DNA of 64,000 nt from Anabaena minutissima FACHB-250 (lineage in GTDB: Bacteria; Cyanobacteriota; Cyanobacteriia; Cyanobacteriales; Nostocaceae): assembly GCF_014697125.1 (NCBI RefSeq), contig NZ_JACJRG010000001.1:310001-374000 (forward strand). The letters are read 5' to 3'. A program made the position numbers and the translations under genes. Positions 63,638 through 64,000 of this stretch are shown here, in pieces; position 1 is the first letter of the stretch, and every line of letters begins with the position of its first letter. The notes below the pieces were generated by a model that saw nothing but the letters and a program-made list of their open reading frames with translations, did not search any database and was not told the DNA's origin.

Positions 63638-64000
63638 TTGAGTTACGATAACACCTGCAAATACCTAGCCGAAACATACCCAGCCGATTTTGCCAGATGG
63701 TTACTCGCATCTGAGACAACAGATATTGAGGTACTTAAAACCGAACTTACTCTCGAACCCATTCGCGCTGATTCGGTGACATTCCTACAAATTGCCAGTC
63801 AAATCTTACACTTAGAGTTTCAGACTACACCTAAATCTACACCCCCACTCGATTTTCGGATGCTGGATTATTACACCAGATTGAAACGTCAATACGGGTG
63901 CGATATTAAACAGGTGTTAATTTTTCTCCAACCCACCTCCTCAGAAATTGTGTTGAAGAATCAGTATGTAGATACGAATACTACACACAGATATCGAACG
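63638..64000 (+). CDS. Rpn/DUF4351-type PD-(D/E)xK nuclease-like protein, cut by window end
   Basis: From TTG 63638 the frame is open to the window end (121 codons), reading LSYDNTCKYLAETYPADFAR, LHLEFQTTPKST and LDFRMLDYYTRLKRQYG. This is the N-terminal half of the Rpn-family putative transposase/nuclease (DUF4351 type), common in many copies in cyanobacteria. The Asp and Glu-x-Gln positions (ADSVTF, LEFQ) fit the PD-(D/E)xK core. The C-terminal part is outside the window. A minus-strand frame at 63321-63719 is a shadow. Confidence 0.8.
   Translation, partial: MSYDNTCKYLAETYPADFARWLLASETTDIEVLKTELTLEPIRADSVTFLQIASQILHLEFQTTPKSTPPLDFRMLDYYTRLKRQYGCDIKQVLIFLQPTSSEIVLKNQYVDTNTTHRYRT

Overview
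The window reads as chromosome of a filamentous, heterocyst-type cyanobacterium (Nostoc/Anabaena/Trichormus group). Evidence: many copies of the GCGATCGC palindrome (HIP1) inside and between genes; cytochrome b6f genes petB and petD; a high-light-inducible protein; a CpcS-type phycobilin lyase beside an NblB-like HEAT protein; a PatA/CheY/CheW/MCP/CheA cluster; CYP110-like P450; and many short tandem and inverted repeats of the kind typical of Nostocales. No rRNA, CRISPR array or intact transposase was seen. Genes stand mostly alone or in short operons.

Layout. 1-1.4 kb: tRNA-Ser(CGA) cut by the window edge, remnants of a type I methylase and of an aspartic protease, and a membrane protein. 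1.8-7 kb (minus strand): proB, a YqeG-type HAD phosphatase, a DUF3727 protein, ruvX and a GNAT protein. 7.7-12.9 kb: a secreted DUF4360 protein, a decayed WD40 gene, a Coq4-like/P450 pair, an APC permease and a small conserved protein. 13-20.3 kb (minus): a five-gene chemotaxis-like operon matching hmpABCDE/pilGHIJL, expected to control type IV pilus motility and hormogonium behaviour. 20.4-24.3 kb: degraded DNA, then three glycosyltransferase-like genes.

24.6-29.3 kb looks acquired. It holds a ParB-like gene overlapping a ParA that carries an N-terminal restriction-nuclease-like domain, a broken FtsK-type translocase and a second, canonical ParA. 29.4-36.1 kb: a PhoD-like phosphatase, a DUF433/DUF5615 toxin-antitoxin locus whose toxin has an in-frame stop, an RluA-type pseudouridine synthase carrying a repeat-derived insert, and a retropepsin-like protease. 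36.1-46.7 kb: a GHL10-aspartic protease fusion, cobyrinate a,c-diamide synthase, and several exported, membrane or signalling proteins.

47-54 kb is photosynthesis-linked: NblB-like and CpcS-like proteins, a site-2 protease, an MBL-fold protein with lost metal ligands, CtpA, petB and petD. 54.5-58.6 kb: an anti-sigma-type ATPase, a WD40 protein, a small membrane protein, hli and ald. 58.6-60.7 kb: an overlapping AAA ATPase/DUF4276 pair that looks like a defence module. 60.9-64 kb: cydAB (bd-type quinol oxidase) and the start of an Rpn-family nuclease cut by the window end.

The strongest candidates for undescribed systems are the nuclease-ParA/ParB-like pair (24.9-27.1 kb) and the AAA/DUF4276 pair (58.6-60.7 kb). 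Three genes also carry in-frame dispersed-repeat inserts as linkers. All family calls come from reading motifs; no database search was run.
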